Notes: a model not told the origin generated them from the sequence alone. A DNA stretch of 64,000 nt from Psychrobacillus sp042944905 (GCF_042944905.1 NZ_CP168496.1:992001-1056000), one strand, 5' to 3'. Positions 24,955-33,901 are shown, counted from the stretch's first letter. Numbers and translations are program-made.

Positions 24955-27071
24955 ATGATTATCAATCACAATATCGCAGCACTTAACACGCACCGTCAAT
25001 TGAGCAGTGCAACAAATGCACAATCTAAATCTATGGAGAAATTGGCTTCAGGTCTTCGTATTAACAAGGCTGGGGACGATGCAGCTGGTCTTGCAATTTC
25101 TGAGAAAATGCGTGGACAGATTCGTGGGTTGGACCAAGCTTCTAAAAACTCACAAGATGGTATTTCAATGATTGCTACTGCTGAAGGCGCACTTAACGAA
25201 ACACATGATATCTTACAACGTATGCGTGAATTAGCTACTCAAGCTGCCAATGATACAAACGTTGGTGTTGATCGCGGCGAAATCCAAAAAGAGATTAACC
25301 AATTGTCTTCTGAAATTAATCGTATTGGTAATACAACTGAGTTTAATACGCAAAGCCTTTTAAAAGGTGATGGGAAAGTTAATTTAGCTGAAACTGGTAA
25401 GGCGACAAATGCTAATTTAACTGGTGGTAATGTAACAACTACAGAGGCTACTCAAACAGCTACTCTTACAGCACCTGCAACTAATGGACAAACTGCAGAG
25501 TTTACATTAAATGGTCAGAAAATTACAATCACATTTGCTACTAATGGTGCAGCTGACCAATTACAAGATGGTAAATCGTTTGATGTTACAGGAAATAGTG
25601 CGACTGTATACTTAAATAATACAGTAGGTGGTACTCCGGTTCCTAACACTGCAGATACTGCAGCTAAAGCAATCACTGATGCTTTAAAAGAAATAATTGC
25701 AATCACTGATGCTTTAAAAGAAATAATTGCAAAAAATGATGCACTAAAAGGTAACTTTACCGCTAGTTCAGCTGCTACAGGTGCAGTAACCGTAGCGGCA
25801 ACTAAAACTGGATTAGCTGCAGGTGGAGCTGGAAGTATTGCTACTTCAAGTGGTACTATTACTGGAGCAACTAGTGGTGCAGCTTCAGTAGGTGTAACTA
25901 ACACAGCAAAAGCTACTGCAGCAGACGTTGTTGATTTCTCTGGAGCAACAACTGCAGCAAAAGCACAAGAGTTTGTAGGTAAAGGATTTACAGTTGGAGA
26001 CAAGCAAATCGAATTCTACAATGCCGATAAAGGTGCTTACACTGGAAATGGTATTGGTGTTAATATCAGTTCAGCTCAAAATGCTGCAGATATTATAAAA
26101 GCTGTAGTTGACCAAGCTGGTCCTCAAGTTAAAGATGTAGTATTTTCAACTGGAACAGCTGGTAAGCTTACAGTAACTGCAGCTGTTGGTGGAGAAGCTG
26201 GAAATAGTATTCGTGTTACTGATGGTGGAGTTCAAGAGAAATTCACTGCTAACTTCCAAGTTGGAGCAAACAAAGGTCAATCAATGACAATTGAAATTGC
26301 AGATATGCGTGCAAATGCATTAGGGATTACTGGTAAGGCAGGAGCAGCTGGTTTCACAGCAGGGAATTCTGTAAATGATGGTACTAATAATACAGGAAAA
26401 GAAGCTGCACTTGATGTTTCTTCACATGAAAGTGCTTCAGCTGCTATCAAAACTATCAATGATGCAATTGAAAAAGTATCTGCACAACGTTCTAATCTTG
26501 GTGCTTCTCAGAACCGTTTAGAGCACACAATCAACAACTTAAACACATCTTCTGAAAACCTAACTGCTGCGGAATCTCGTATCCGTGACGTAGATTATGC
26601 TTTAGCTGCTTAAGCAGTAACAAGCACAGTCGTCCTAGCTGGTAACGGCTAGAGATAATGATCGGGTGAATTGCTGGAAACCCCTAAAACTCACTTCCCT
26701 ACAACGTAGCTGGAAACGGCAAGCGTGAATGGTCGAAAAGAAGAGAGATTGGGCAATCAGCAGCCAAGCTCCTGTCTCGAAAGAGTGGAGAAGGTTCAAC
26801 GACTAGGATAGACCATCTAAGGCGAAAGCTATGGTGATGAAATCCATAGGTGAAACAATGTACATCAGCATTGTGAATCCGAAGTGCCCGACCCCTAACA
26901 AATCATGTTGAGGGTGAAGATATAGTCTAGTCATTTATGAAAGTAAATGTTCGCACGATGGCGAAAGAAATGATGAACCAAACAAAGAATTCTATTCTTT
27001 CTCAAGCAGCACAAGCAATGTTGGCTCAAGCAAACCAACAACCTCAAGGAGTTCTACAACTTCTACGTTAA
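24955..27071 (+). CDS. hag: Flagellin Hag, split by a group I intron
   Basis: Exon 1 carries the N-terminal D0/D1 domain (IINHNIAALNTHRQLSS, AGDDAAGLAISEKMR), a variable Ala/Thr-rich middle and the start of the C-terminal domain up to RIRDVD (residue 547). The frame then reads YALAA and stops at 26613. The missing C-terminal helix, MAKEMMNQTKNSILSQ to VLQLLR-stop (37 residues), is intact at 26958-27071 after the intron. Joining at Asp547 gives a 584-residue flagellin whose junction matches the RDVDMAKEM of B. subtilis Hag. Without splicing the product lacks the D0 helix needed for FliS binding and polymerisation. The leader has a sigma-D promoter and a CsrA site. A perfect 30-bp in-frame duplication is in the variable region. 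Confidence 0.93.
25669..25728 (+). repeat. Perfect 30-bp tandem duplication in flagellin variable region
   Basis: Units 25669-25698 and 25699-25728 are identical and encode AITDALKEII twice. Identity without third-position change indicates a recent duplication. It is in frame and in the surface-exposed domain. Confidence 0.95.
26596..26957 (+). ncRNA. Group I self-splicing intron in hag (no internal ORF)
   Basis: All four conserved group I elements are present in order: P (AATTGCTGGAAA, 26669), Q (AATCAGCAGCCAAGCT, 26755), R (GTTCAACGACTAG, 26794) and S (AAGATATAGTC, 26917). R and S pair through GACTA/TAGTC (P7). P8 is CTATGG/CCATAG (26829-26849) and P9 CATTTA/TAAATG (26932-26949). The terminal base 26957 is G, as required, directly before exon 2. 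The 5' end given is set by coding logic (exon ending in U after Asp547). The best P1 helix, CTAGCT/GGCTAG, would instead put the splice site after 26640. Group I introns in flagellin genes are known from Geobacillus and related bacilli. Confidence 0.93.
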
Positions 27072-27083
27072 TTTTAAATTATT

Positions 27084-27118
27084 TGAAAGAGACTCTAGTT
27101 TTTCTAGGGTCTCTTTTA
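27084..27118 (+). terminator. Intrinsic terminator after hag exon 2
   Basis: AAAGAGACTCTAG pairs with CTAGGGTCTCTTT around a T-loop and is followed by TTATTATT. It confirms that the transcript runs through the intron into exon 2. Confidence 0.9.
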
Positions 27119-27152
27119 TTATTATTTGCTCATCCCTATGAAGGAGTAGATT

Positions 27153-28058
27153 CTAAATACTAAAACAATACTCAGTAAGTTTGCTAATCGTCAATCCAGT
27201 TTGTTGACATAGTTTTGCAAGAATGAGTTTATGTTTTTCATTTAGTTCAACTTGATAACTCTTTCTCTCCTTCTCATTATCTATTAATGAATTGAAAGTG
27301 GAAAAGGTATGTTCGAGGCAAACGATCTTATTACCCCTAGATAATAGAGTACTAAGCAGATTTAACTTTTCATTAATTTCGCGAGTAGGTTTCTCCAACT
27401 TGAATTTGGAAGGGATATAAATAGTAGTTCTTTTCGCTATTCTTCGTAAAGGTTGTTTAGGTAATGATTTTCTGTTCATTGATTCATGGAGAAAGGGTGC
27501 TATAAGATGAAGGAAGTAAATAATTTGAAATTGATCATATAATATTAAGCGGTTTTGTCCGTCTTGACTAAATTTTAACTTGAATTTATTTAAAAGCAAT
27601 TGAATGAGCCAAGAATTTTCTTCACAAGAAAAGCTATCTGTTGATAAAATAACTTTCTGAACGGTGTTATTTACTTTCTTAAGATGGCCATCATCTTGAT
27701 ACCACCATGCTAATGCTTGATGGTTAAGATATTTTTCAATGAATTGAAATGGTAATTTCTTTTTTCCTTCCGGATACCATAGTTCGTATAAACCTGTAAT
27801 GATTGGATCTGTTTTAGACTGTACAAAAAAACTCTCCGAAAAACCATTTCTAAGCCGAGTGTCTATTAATCTCTTATATGCTGGAGGATTAAGAGGGATA
27901 TAGTCTCGAAGCTGAATATAGCAGTGCTTGACCCAACCAAAATCTTCTGTTCGATGCATAAATTGAAGTCTCGGCTTTCGTCCATCTTGTTTCGTAATGC
28001 AGCCATCTCCTAATAGCTTTCCACACATTAAATAGTAAAATTCACTATAGTCTTTCAA
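27153..28058 (-). CDS. Free-standing LAGLIDADG homing endonuclease
   Basis: A 301-residue protein with two LAGLIDADG-type helices: LMCGKLLGDGCI near residue 10 and ALAWWYQDDGHLKK near 125, each supplying the acidic catalytic residue. TTG is chosen as start because GGAGGT stands seven bases upstream, whereas the in-frame ATGs further upstream lack a site. It lies on the strand opposite to hag, just after the hag terminator, outside the intron. The likely job is cleavage of intronless flagellin (or of a nearby site) to mobilise the intron and its own gene; this is inference from position. Composition is like its surroundings. Confidence 0.88.
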   Translation of the reverse strand: MKDYSEFYYLMCGKLLGDGCITKQDGRKPRLQFMHRTEDFGWVKHCYIQLRDYIPLNPPAYKRLIDTRLRNGFSESFFVQSKTDPIITGLYELWYPEGKKKLPFQFIEKYLNHQALAWWYQDDGHLKKVNNTVQKVILSTDSFSCEENSWLIQLLLNKFKLKFSQDGQNRLILYDQFQIIYFLHLIAPFLHESMNRKSLPKQPLRRIAKRTTIYIPSKFKLEKPTREINEKLNLLSTLLSRGNKIVCLEHTFSTFNSLIDNEKERKSYQVELNEKHKLILAKLCQQTGLTISKLTEYCFSI

Positions 28059-28130
28059 GAAATTCACCTCCATAATAATAAGAACGTATATTCTAATTGT
28101 AACATAGTGAATAAGAGGCAAATCTATTTT

Positions 28131-28175
28131 TCAGAAACAAATCTACACTATTCCGACAATATACTACAATTCAAC
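28131..28175. repeat. Dispersed 42-bp repeat, copy 1
   Basis: CAGAAACAAATCTACACTAT followed by the CCGACAAT...CTACAATTCA portion. Close copies lie at 33573-33616 and 33952-33994. The other two copies directly follow the GTCCCTGTGT word; this one is preceded by TTTT. Confidence 0.75.
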
Positions 28176-28583
28176 CATTTTAGTTCTTCGACTTGCCAAT
28201 TAAAAATATATCGTATAAATTCATCTTAATAATTACGAAGCCTCTATAAACCCTCTTTTCCTCCCACCTGTTTCTAAAATATATATCCATCCCATGTTAA
28301 TAAAAAGCGTCCCTGTGTCAGGAGGAATTTATTTTTTTGTTTAGTAAAATACGATACTCTATCAGTAGTTGTAATCTATAAGGTTTCAATTTCTAATCAA
28401 CCCATGTTACATAATGGAAAAAGATGAAATCGATAGGATAATTCTCGACATTCGCAGATTCTACTTAATATTAAATACTATGTACCTAAGTAAAAACTGA
28501 TTCTATTTTTTAAAAAAAGCTCCCCGTTCCACAGTAACTATTTGTTTAATTTATTTTTATACCACATAATTACATATTTATAT
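28176..28583. other. Non-coding stretch upstream of giant flagellin
   Basis: AT-rich DNA with many stops in all frames. It holds one copy of GCGTCCCTGTGTCAG at 28307-28321, followed by GAGGAATTT. I see no other feature here. Confidence 0.6.
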
Positions 28584-28610
28584 TAAAAAATAACCAAGAC
28601 CATCCGATAT
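28584..28610 (+). promoter_or_regulatory. Sigma-D-type promoter for giant flagellin
   Basis: TAAA-N15-TCCGATAT differs from the sigma-D consensus only in the first base of the -10. It would give a leader of about 115 nt. Confidence 0.75.
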
Positions 28611-28731
28611 AATAGATGTATATTCATGGCTACTAAACTAATTACCTCTTTATACTAAACTAAGAGACTAAGTAAAAGGATAATTTTTCTTGTTATAAAA
28701 ATAATACACCCCTAGAAGGAGTAAACGAATT

Positions 28732-31700
28732 ATGCTTGTAAATGGGAATGGGCTATCAAAATTGTTGAATAACCAGAAGAGAAAGACTGAAACTAGCTTG
28801 CAAAAAACACTTGGAAAGCTTGCATCAGGACAGAAAATTAATGCAGCCGCTGATGATGCTTCAGGTCTAGCGATTAGTCAAAAGTTATTAGCGATTAAGC
28901 GGGGTAGCCATCAAGCGATTCGTAATGTTCAGGATGCAAGCTCACTAGTAAATACGGCAGATAGTGCAATGCAAGAAATGACAGAGGTTGTACATCGGAT
29001 TCGTGAGTTGACGATTCAAGCGATGAATGGCACGAATACACAAGTTAGATCAAATTTAGATCCATTGACACCAGCTGATACGCTCGTTATTCAAAATGAG
29101 ATTGATCAGTTAAAGAAAAATTTGAATGAAATCGTTCAAAATACGGAGTTCAATAGTATAAAACTGCTGACAAATAAGACCCCAGGTAACTATGTTTACG
29201 AAAATCGAACAGCTTCCAAAACAATTCAATTGTTAAGTTCTTCCCAAAATCATATGGTCGATAGGGATTATAATACGGTCGGCCACAATAAGATTGACCC
29301 CATTACTGTAACGAATTCTAACAATATTACAGTGCAACCAACAACAACTAGAGCTACTACAATTCCTGAAACATATATTGCCTCGACCGTTGTCGATCAT
29401 AACCCAAGATGGTCAATAGATGGTGAGTCGATTGTCTTTTCATCAAGCCGTGATGGTGGACAATATGTAGTACCAGCTGATGGTGTAAGTGATCCAGTCG
29501 ATAATACAGTTGCTGTTTTGGGGCAACAAACAAACAGTAGTAATGGTTTATTAAGGCTAACAAATTTAGGTTCCACTTTAGCTTTAGATAAATACTCGAA
29601 TGGTAGTTGGACTAGAGTTCAAAGTATTACAGATTACAATACAAATGATGGAAGTGGTGGGTATAGTTTTTCACCTAAAGTGGACGGAAACGGGAACACA
29701 GCATTCGTTTATTCGGACTCTCAAGGGAATATAAAAAAAGTCAATGTTAATCAAAATAATCTAACCGTAACTAGTGCAGCAAGTAATGTAATACCGACTA
29801 CAGATATACTGCATCTTCCGCCTACTAATAATACAATAACACTACCGGATTCACCCGATATTTATCGGATGAACACAGGAGATGCTTCCTTGCGAATTCA
29901 AAAAGTAAATGAGAGCGGAGCACGGGAATTGACTTATTGGGATGGAGTAGGTGTGGCACCGGATGATGGATACTATATGGTGTCAGGTAAATCAATTACT
30001 TTTTACGGAGATTCGATAATCGGAAATGAATCTGTTGATAATGCACAGGATTATTATCGTTTTTCATATGTAGGAGATTCGTTTCAAAATAATATTTACA
30101 CTACTTCTATTCCCTTAAGTGCAGAGGTCTATAATATGAATGGAGAGGATGGCCCGCGTTCCTTAAAAATCAGTGTAGGTGGAACAGAAGTTACAAAATC
30201 TCAACTCCTTTCAGCAAGACCTTCGGAGGTGGAAGGTACAAATGGTGTTTTTGTAGATACGGTAAATGGAAAGGTCGAGTTTTATGGAAGCCTTCGTCCG
30301 TCAGCTAGTGAAAGTGTGCAAATTGAGTATTTTACGGATGTGGATGGTCGAAATGGTGTTCAAACGTATACGATAAACTCGAATATTGATACGTATAATT
30401 TGAAGGACACCGATCTTTCATCGAATAGAGCGTTACGGGTGTATATCGATGGTACAGAAATTACTTACGATGATACTAAAACAAATGGCTACACGTACGA
30501 AAATGGTCGTATAAATTTATATGGAAATGCCCGTCCTGATGTAGCAGCGATTCCAAAGATTAAAATAGATTATGTATATGACAATACAAGTACATCAAAA
30601 GAAGTTTATGGAATCCCTTTAAGCTCTTATCCAGAAGTTTACAATCTAGGTAGCAATGTATCACCGAGTTCTATACGTGTATACCGTAATAATGGAGAGG
30701 AAATTGCTTATTCGGATACAGATGGTTTTCTATATAATTCAACTACGAATAGCATAGAACTTTATGGAACAGGACGTCCGAATACCGGAGATAAATTTTC
30801 AGTTAAAATGATTGTTCCGACTGGTGATGCGATGAAATTTGATGACAAGGTAGAAATCCCATTAACTTACAATCCAGAAACATATGGAACTCCTAATCCC
30901 ATAACCTTTAGGGTGATGGTGGACGGAACTGAAGTAAATTATGATGAAACAAAAACGAACGGCTATTTTTATAATACTGGTTCTCAAAAAATAGAACTAT
31001 ATGGCGATGCCCGACCGGATGCTGGGCAATCTATTGGTCCAGAGGTGGATATATATTATGTATTCGAAAGTCCCGCAACGAAAGTGGGTAATGATTCTTA
31101 TGACTTTCGTCTATTAAACACAACACTTGATTATGGTGTAAAAGACCAATCTGAGCCTAGAGCTATTCGGGTCTATCAAAAAGGAATTGAAGTACCCTAC
31201 GATGCCGATAATGGATTCACTTATGATAGTGATACGAATCTGCTTTCGCTACACGGTACCTACCGCCCATCTAAAGATAATGGTACAGGGGATTATCAAA
31301 TTTATTCGATCACATCGGATGATCTTCAAAATTATGTGCCACAAGGTTCTTATATTTATAAGGTAGAGATGAATGGGCAGGTAATTCCAAAAACGAATAC
31401 GCTAATACAGAATGGTTATTTGTATAATGGACAGCAAGTAGAACTAATTGGAAACGTCCGACCTGATATTACAAATCTGACTTCTGAAATAAATTTAAAT
31501 GTCCAATATTATCAGTCTTTAGATATTTCATTGAATGCAAATATGCCAGATGGATATTTTCATCATTATTGCGAACATGAATCAAGTGAAGCGTTGATGG
31601 AATCTGAAATTGATCCGAACTTTTTTGCTGTGACACTTGACGGAAATGTCCTATCTAATGAACAATATTATTTTCATGATAATAAAATATTTTTAAAACA

Positions 31701-32172
31701 TGATTCGCTAATGCTCTCGTTGGGTTCCCATATATTAGCCGTAGATTATCGTGCTAGACAGGGGACCGAATATGCTTCCAATGATTTTACATTCCAAGTA
31801 GGAGCGAATGCTGGGCAAAGTTTAAAAGTCGAGATTGCATCTTTTGATAATATGCTACGTGACACAAATGTTATCTGTGTTCGAAATTATGAAGATGCAA
31901 CGAAAGGGTTGAGAGTTATTGATGATGCCCTGAAGTTTATCCTAGGTGAACTTGGCTCAGTCGGGGCAACACAAAACCGTTTAGATCATATCGCCTCAAA
32001 TCTTGCGGTAATGGAGGAAAACACAATAGCCTCTATGAGCAGACTTCAAGATTCTGACATGGCTAAGCAAGCGATGGATCTTGTTAAAGAACAACTATTA
32101 TTGCAGGCTCAACAGGCGCTAACTTCACAAGTTCAACAATCTTCAGCGCAAGTGCTAGAATTGTTGAAGTAA
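28732..32172 (+). CDS. Giant flagellin-like protein (1146 aa)
   Basis: The ends are flagellin: residues 1-150 have SGQKINAAADDASGLAISQK, the RNVQDASSLVNTADSAMQEM helix and QNTEFNSIKLL; the last 130 residues have FTFQVGANAGQSLKVEI, GATQNRLDHIASNLAVMEEN and a C-terminal helix ending VLELLK. Between them about 830 extra residues replace D2/D3: a PD40/TolB-like stretch (about 222-240, NPRWSIDGESIVFSSSRDGG) and from about 375 to 920 some seven degenerate repeats of 75-85 residues, each closing with an ELYG-x-ARPD-like motif. Usual Bacillus flagellins have 270-600 residues. The C-terminus differs from Hag (SRLQDSDMAKQAMD instead of SRIRDVDMAKEMM). Sigma-D promoter and GAAGGAG ribosome site are present. 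Likely a minor or modified filament subunit with surface-exposed binding modules. Confidence 0.88.
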   Translation: MLVNGNGLSKLLNNQKRKTETSLQKTLGKLASGQKINAAADDASGLAISQKLLAIKRGSHQAIRNVQDASSLVNTADSAMQEMTEVVHRIRELTIQAMNGTNTQVRSNLDPLTPADTLVIQNEIDQLKKNLNEIVQNTEFNSIKLLTNKTPGNYVYENRTASKTIQLLSSSQNHMVDRDYNTVGHNKIDPITVTNSNNITVQPTTTRATTIPETYIASTVVDHNPRWSIDGESIVFSSSRDGGQYVVPADGVSDPVDNTVAVLGQQTNSSNGLLRLTNLGSTLALDKYSNGSWTRVQSITDYNTNDGSGGYSFSPKVDGNGNTAFVYSDSQGNIKKVNVNQNNLTVTSAASNVIPTTDILHLPPTNNTITLPDSPDIYRMNTGDASLRIQKVNESGARELTYWDGVGVAPDDGYYMVSGKSITFYGDSIIGNESVDNAQDYYRFSYVGDSFQNNIYTTSIPLSAEVYNMNGEDGPRSLKISVGGTEVTKSQLLSARPSEVEGTNGVFVDTVNGKVEFYGSLRPSASESVQIEYFTDVDGRNGVQTYTINSNIDTYNLKDTDLSSNRALRVYIDGTEITYDDTKTNGYTYENGRINLYGNARPDVAAIPKIKIDYVYDNTSTSKEVYGIPLSSYPEVYNLGSNVSPSSIRVYRNNGEEIAYSDTDGFLYNSTTNSIELYGTGRPNTGDKFSVKMIVPTGDAMKFDDKVEIPLTYNPETYGTPNPITFRVMVDGTEVNYDETKTNGYFYNTGSQKIELYGDARPDAGQSIGPEVDIYYVFESPATKVGNDSYDFRLLNTTLDYGVKDQSEPRAIRVYQKGIEVPYDADNGFTYDSDTNLLSLHGTYRPSKDNGTGDYQIYSITSDDLQNYVPQGSYIYKVEMNGQVIPKTNTLIQNGYLYNGQQVELIGNVRPDITNLTSEINLNVQYYQSLDISLNANMPDGYFHHYCEHESSEALMESEIDPNFFAVTLDGNVLSNEQYYFHDNKIFLKHDSLMLSLGSHILAVDYRARQGTEYASNDFTFQVGANAGQSLKVEIASFDNMLRDTNVICVRNYEDATKGLRVIDDALKFILGELGSVGATQNRLDHIASNLAVMEENTIASMSRLQDSDMAKQAMDLVKEQLLLQAQQALTSQVQQSSAQVLELLK

Positions 32173-32227
32173 TATCCGTATTGTGCAGGTGATCCACAGA
32201 AGATAAGCACCCTGTTCCATGGAAAAC

Positions 32228-32253
32228 GCGTCCCTGGGAAAACGCGTCCCTGT
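32228..32253. repeat. Tandem GCGTCCCTG words flanking the IS
   Basis: GCGTCCCTG at 32228 is repeated as GCGTCCCTGT at 32244. The second is interrupted by the insertion sequence and resumes with GTCAGAAAC after 33571. Confidence 0.8.
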
Positions 32254-32292
32254 AGTCTAGCCCCTATTTTATGGACAGTGTAGAATTGTGCA

Positions 32293-33168
32293 TTAGCTAG
32301 CTGAATGTTTTAACTTTAAATAAGCAGTTGGACTTAAATAACCCAGTCTTTTTTGACCACGGTTTTCGTTAAAATATGCAATGTATAAGAGTAAATCTTT
32401 CTTTACCTGTTTGGCATTATCTGTCGCATACAAGTGCGGGAATTCTGTCTTTAATTGCGAAAAAAAGCTCTCAATTACAGCGTTATCCCAGCAGTTTGCC
32501 TTCCGAGACATACTTGGTGAAAAGTGAAGTTTCTTGGCAAGATTTTTATACTTAAAAGACTTATAGACACTTCCTTGATCAGAGTGAATGATTACGTTTG
32601 TTAAGTCGGGCAACTTTCTAGTTTTCATTGCTTGTTTAACAGTAGTTTCTACCAGGTTTGCAGTTGGACTATCGCTCATTTCAAATGCAATAATTTCTCG
32701 ATTACAAAGATCCATGATTGCAGAAACGTAAAATTTATCTTCTTCCACTGTAATCTCAGATAGATCGGTAACCCATTTACGATTGGGCAGCGAAGCATCA
32801 AAATCTCTATTAAGAAGGTTTGGATATACCCGGTCAGATTGTGCATCTTTCTTAGATTGGAAGTACTTCTTAACTCGAATTTTAGATTTAATATTCATCT
32901 CATTCATTAATCGCTGTACACGCTTGTGATTAATTACATGATCGTGGTTAGCTTTCAGTTCACCAGCAATTCTTTTCACGCCAATGGTGCCACCAGTAAA
33001 ATCATATAAGCTTTGGATGACCGTAATATCGATTTGATCCGCTCAGAAAGAGACTTTTGAGGTTGTGCCATATAGTTGTAATATCCACTGGTTGATACTT
33101 TTAATGTTTTACAAAGTGTAGTTACTGGATAATCCTTTCTCAAGGCCGTAATGGCTTCGAAGCACTTC
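32293..33168 (-). pseudogene. IS3-family transposase OrfB, frameshifted
   Basis: The open C-terminal part (229 codons up to base 32979) has the integrase DDE core: WVTDLSEI with the first Asp, HSDQGSVY with the second and the final Glu in NAVIESFFSQLKTE. Upstream the same protein continues through TVIQSLYDFTGGTIGV in that frame, then jumps: near 33043 the coding frame changes from SLSERIK to ADQIDIT, best explained by loss of one G in the SERDQID codons. A separate, natural -1 shift from OrfA is expected at the A6G slippery site near 33168. Confidence 0.88.
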
Positions 33169-33493
33169 TTTTTTCGTTCTCCTTGAGAAAGGCCTGGAAC
33201 TTTTTTAAGATTTCATTTTGTATCAATTGCTCCTTGTACTTCTTTTCTATATCTCTTAATCTATTTAGTTCTGCAGTGTGTTCAATCAAATCTGATTTCT
33301 CATAGTGTGAGAGAAGTGCATCTTCACCATGTTCTCTGTAAAGTTTCAGCCACCCTGTCAATGAATTAATATGAATTTCCAGTTCGTCCGCGACATCTTG
33401 CCTGTTACGTTTATTCAGACGTACTTCATTTACTGCAAATAACTTTTGTTCATATGTGAGTTGACGTTTTTTTGTTTTCTTACGAATGTTCAT
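33140..33493 (-). CDS. IS3-family transposase OrfA (helix-turn-helix)
   Basis: A 117-residue OrfA with a helix-turn-helix (about 10-55; EQKLFAVNEVRLNKRNRQDV, then NSLTGWLKLYREHG) and a C-terminal leucine-rich coiled coil. The slippery heptamer AAAAAAG is at 33168-33174 on the reverse strand, where -1 frameshifting would produce OrfAB in family members. The inner ATG is chosen because GAGAGGGG is spaced correctly for it. Confidence 0.85.
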   Translation of the reverse strand: MNIRKKTKKRQLTYEQKLFAVNEVRLNKRNRQDVADELEIHINSLTGWLKLYREHGEDALLSHYEKSDLIEHTAELNRLRDIEKKYKEQLIQNEILKKFQAFLKENEKRSASKPLRP

Positions 33494-33572
33494 GATCATG
33501 CCCCTCTCAGATGGTTGTATTTACACAATTATAACACTCTATGTGTCCATTATAAGGGGGTCGACCACTGTG

Positions 33573-33616
33573 TCAGAAACAATTCTACACTATTCTGACA
33601 ATAGACTACAATTCAC
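33573..33616. repeat. Dispersed 42-bp repeat, copy 2
   Basis: TCAGAAACAATTCTACACTA continuing to CTACAATTCA, directly after the CTGTG word that marks the right IS border. Confidence 0.8.
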
Positions 33617-33721
33617 TACCAGTACATTAAATATATTTCTCTATACTGAACAAGGGTTACCCCTATTCTTTTCGCAAAAAACTGTAAATAATGTAAGGTG
33701 CCAGGTATTAACACAATTCTA

Positions 33722-33891
33722 ACTGCTAAACCATGGCGATGAAATCCGTAGTGCGTCCATCAGACGTTCGAAGTGTCCAACCCCTACATGTCCCACTTGA
33801 GGATGAAGATATAGTCTATTCTATAATCGAACGACATACCGGCAAAGCAAGCCAACCAATAACATGAGGCATACTTCAATTATTACTTTAA
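33722..33891 (+). pseudogene. Remnant of a second intron-containing flagellin gene
   Basis: From 33722 the sequence parallels the 3' half of the hag intron: CTAAACCATGGCGATGAAAT corresponds to the P8 region, then AACCCCTACATG and the S element AAGATATAGTC at 33806-33816. About 25 bases later 33847-33891 aligns with the last 45 bases of hag exon 2 (CAAGCCAACCAA against CAAGCAAACCAA, ending TTTAA against GTTAA), roughly 70% identical by eye with a stop and a one-base gap. A terminator follows. No upstream exon survives; the IS and repeats lie there. B. subtilis has a flagellin fragment gene near hag, a possible parallel. Confidence 0.75.
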
Positions 33892-33901
33892 TCTGGTTTA
33901 C

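Larger units (their letters stand above)
32254..33567 (-). mobile_element. IS3-family (IS150-like) insertion sequence, degenerate
   Basis: About 1.3 kb with two reverse-strand transposase frames, OrfA and OrfB. Terminal inverted repeats are recognisable: the left end (AGTCTAGCCCC then ATGGACA) corresponds to the right end read in reverse (TGGTCGACCCCC then ATGGACA). The element is flanked by the 4-bp direct repeat CTGT (32250-32253 and 33568-33571). Removing it and one CTGT restores GCGTCCCTGTGTCAGAAAC, a word found intact elsewhere in the window, which fixes the borders. OrfB is frameshifted, so the copy is probably inactive. Confidence 0.9.

Noticed and set aside
24955..26613. Flagellin as a truncated 552-residue gene or pseudogene
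   Set aside because: The intact C-terminal helix follows a complete group I core, so the apparent stop is inside the intron.
28732..32172. Flagellinolysin (metalloprotease flagellin)
   Set aside because: No HExxH motif in the insert; the His-rich patch FHHYCEHES does not fit it.
33486..33722. 78-codon frame at the IS right border
   Set aside because: It spans the IS inverted repeat, the target duplication and a dispersed repeat, so it is a chance frame.
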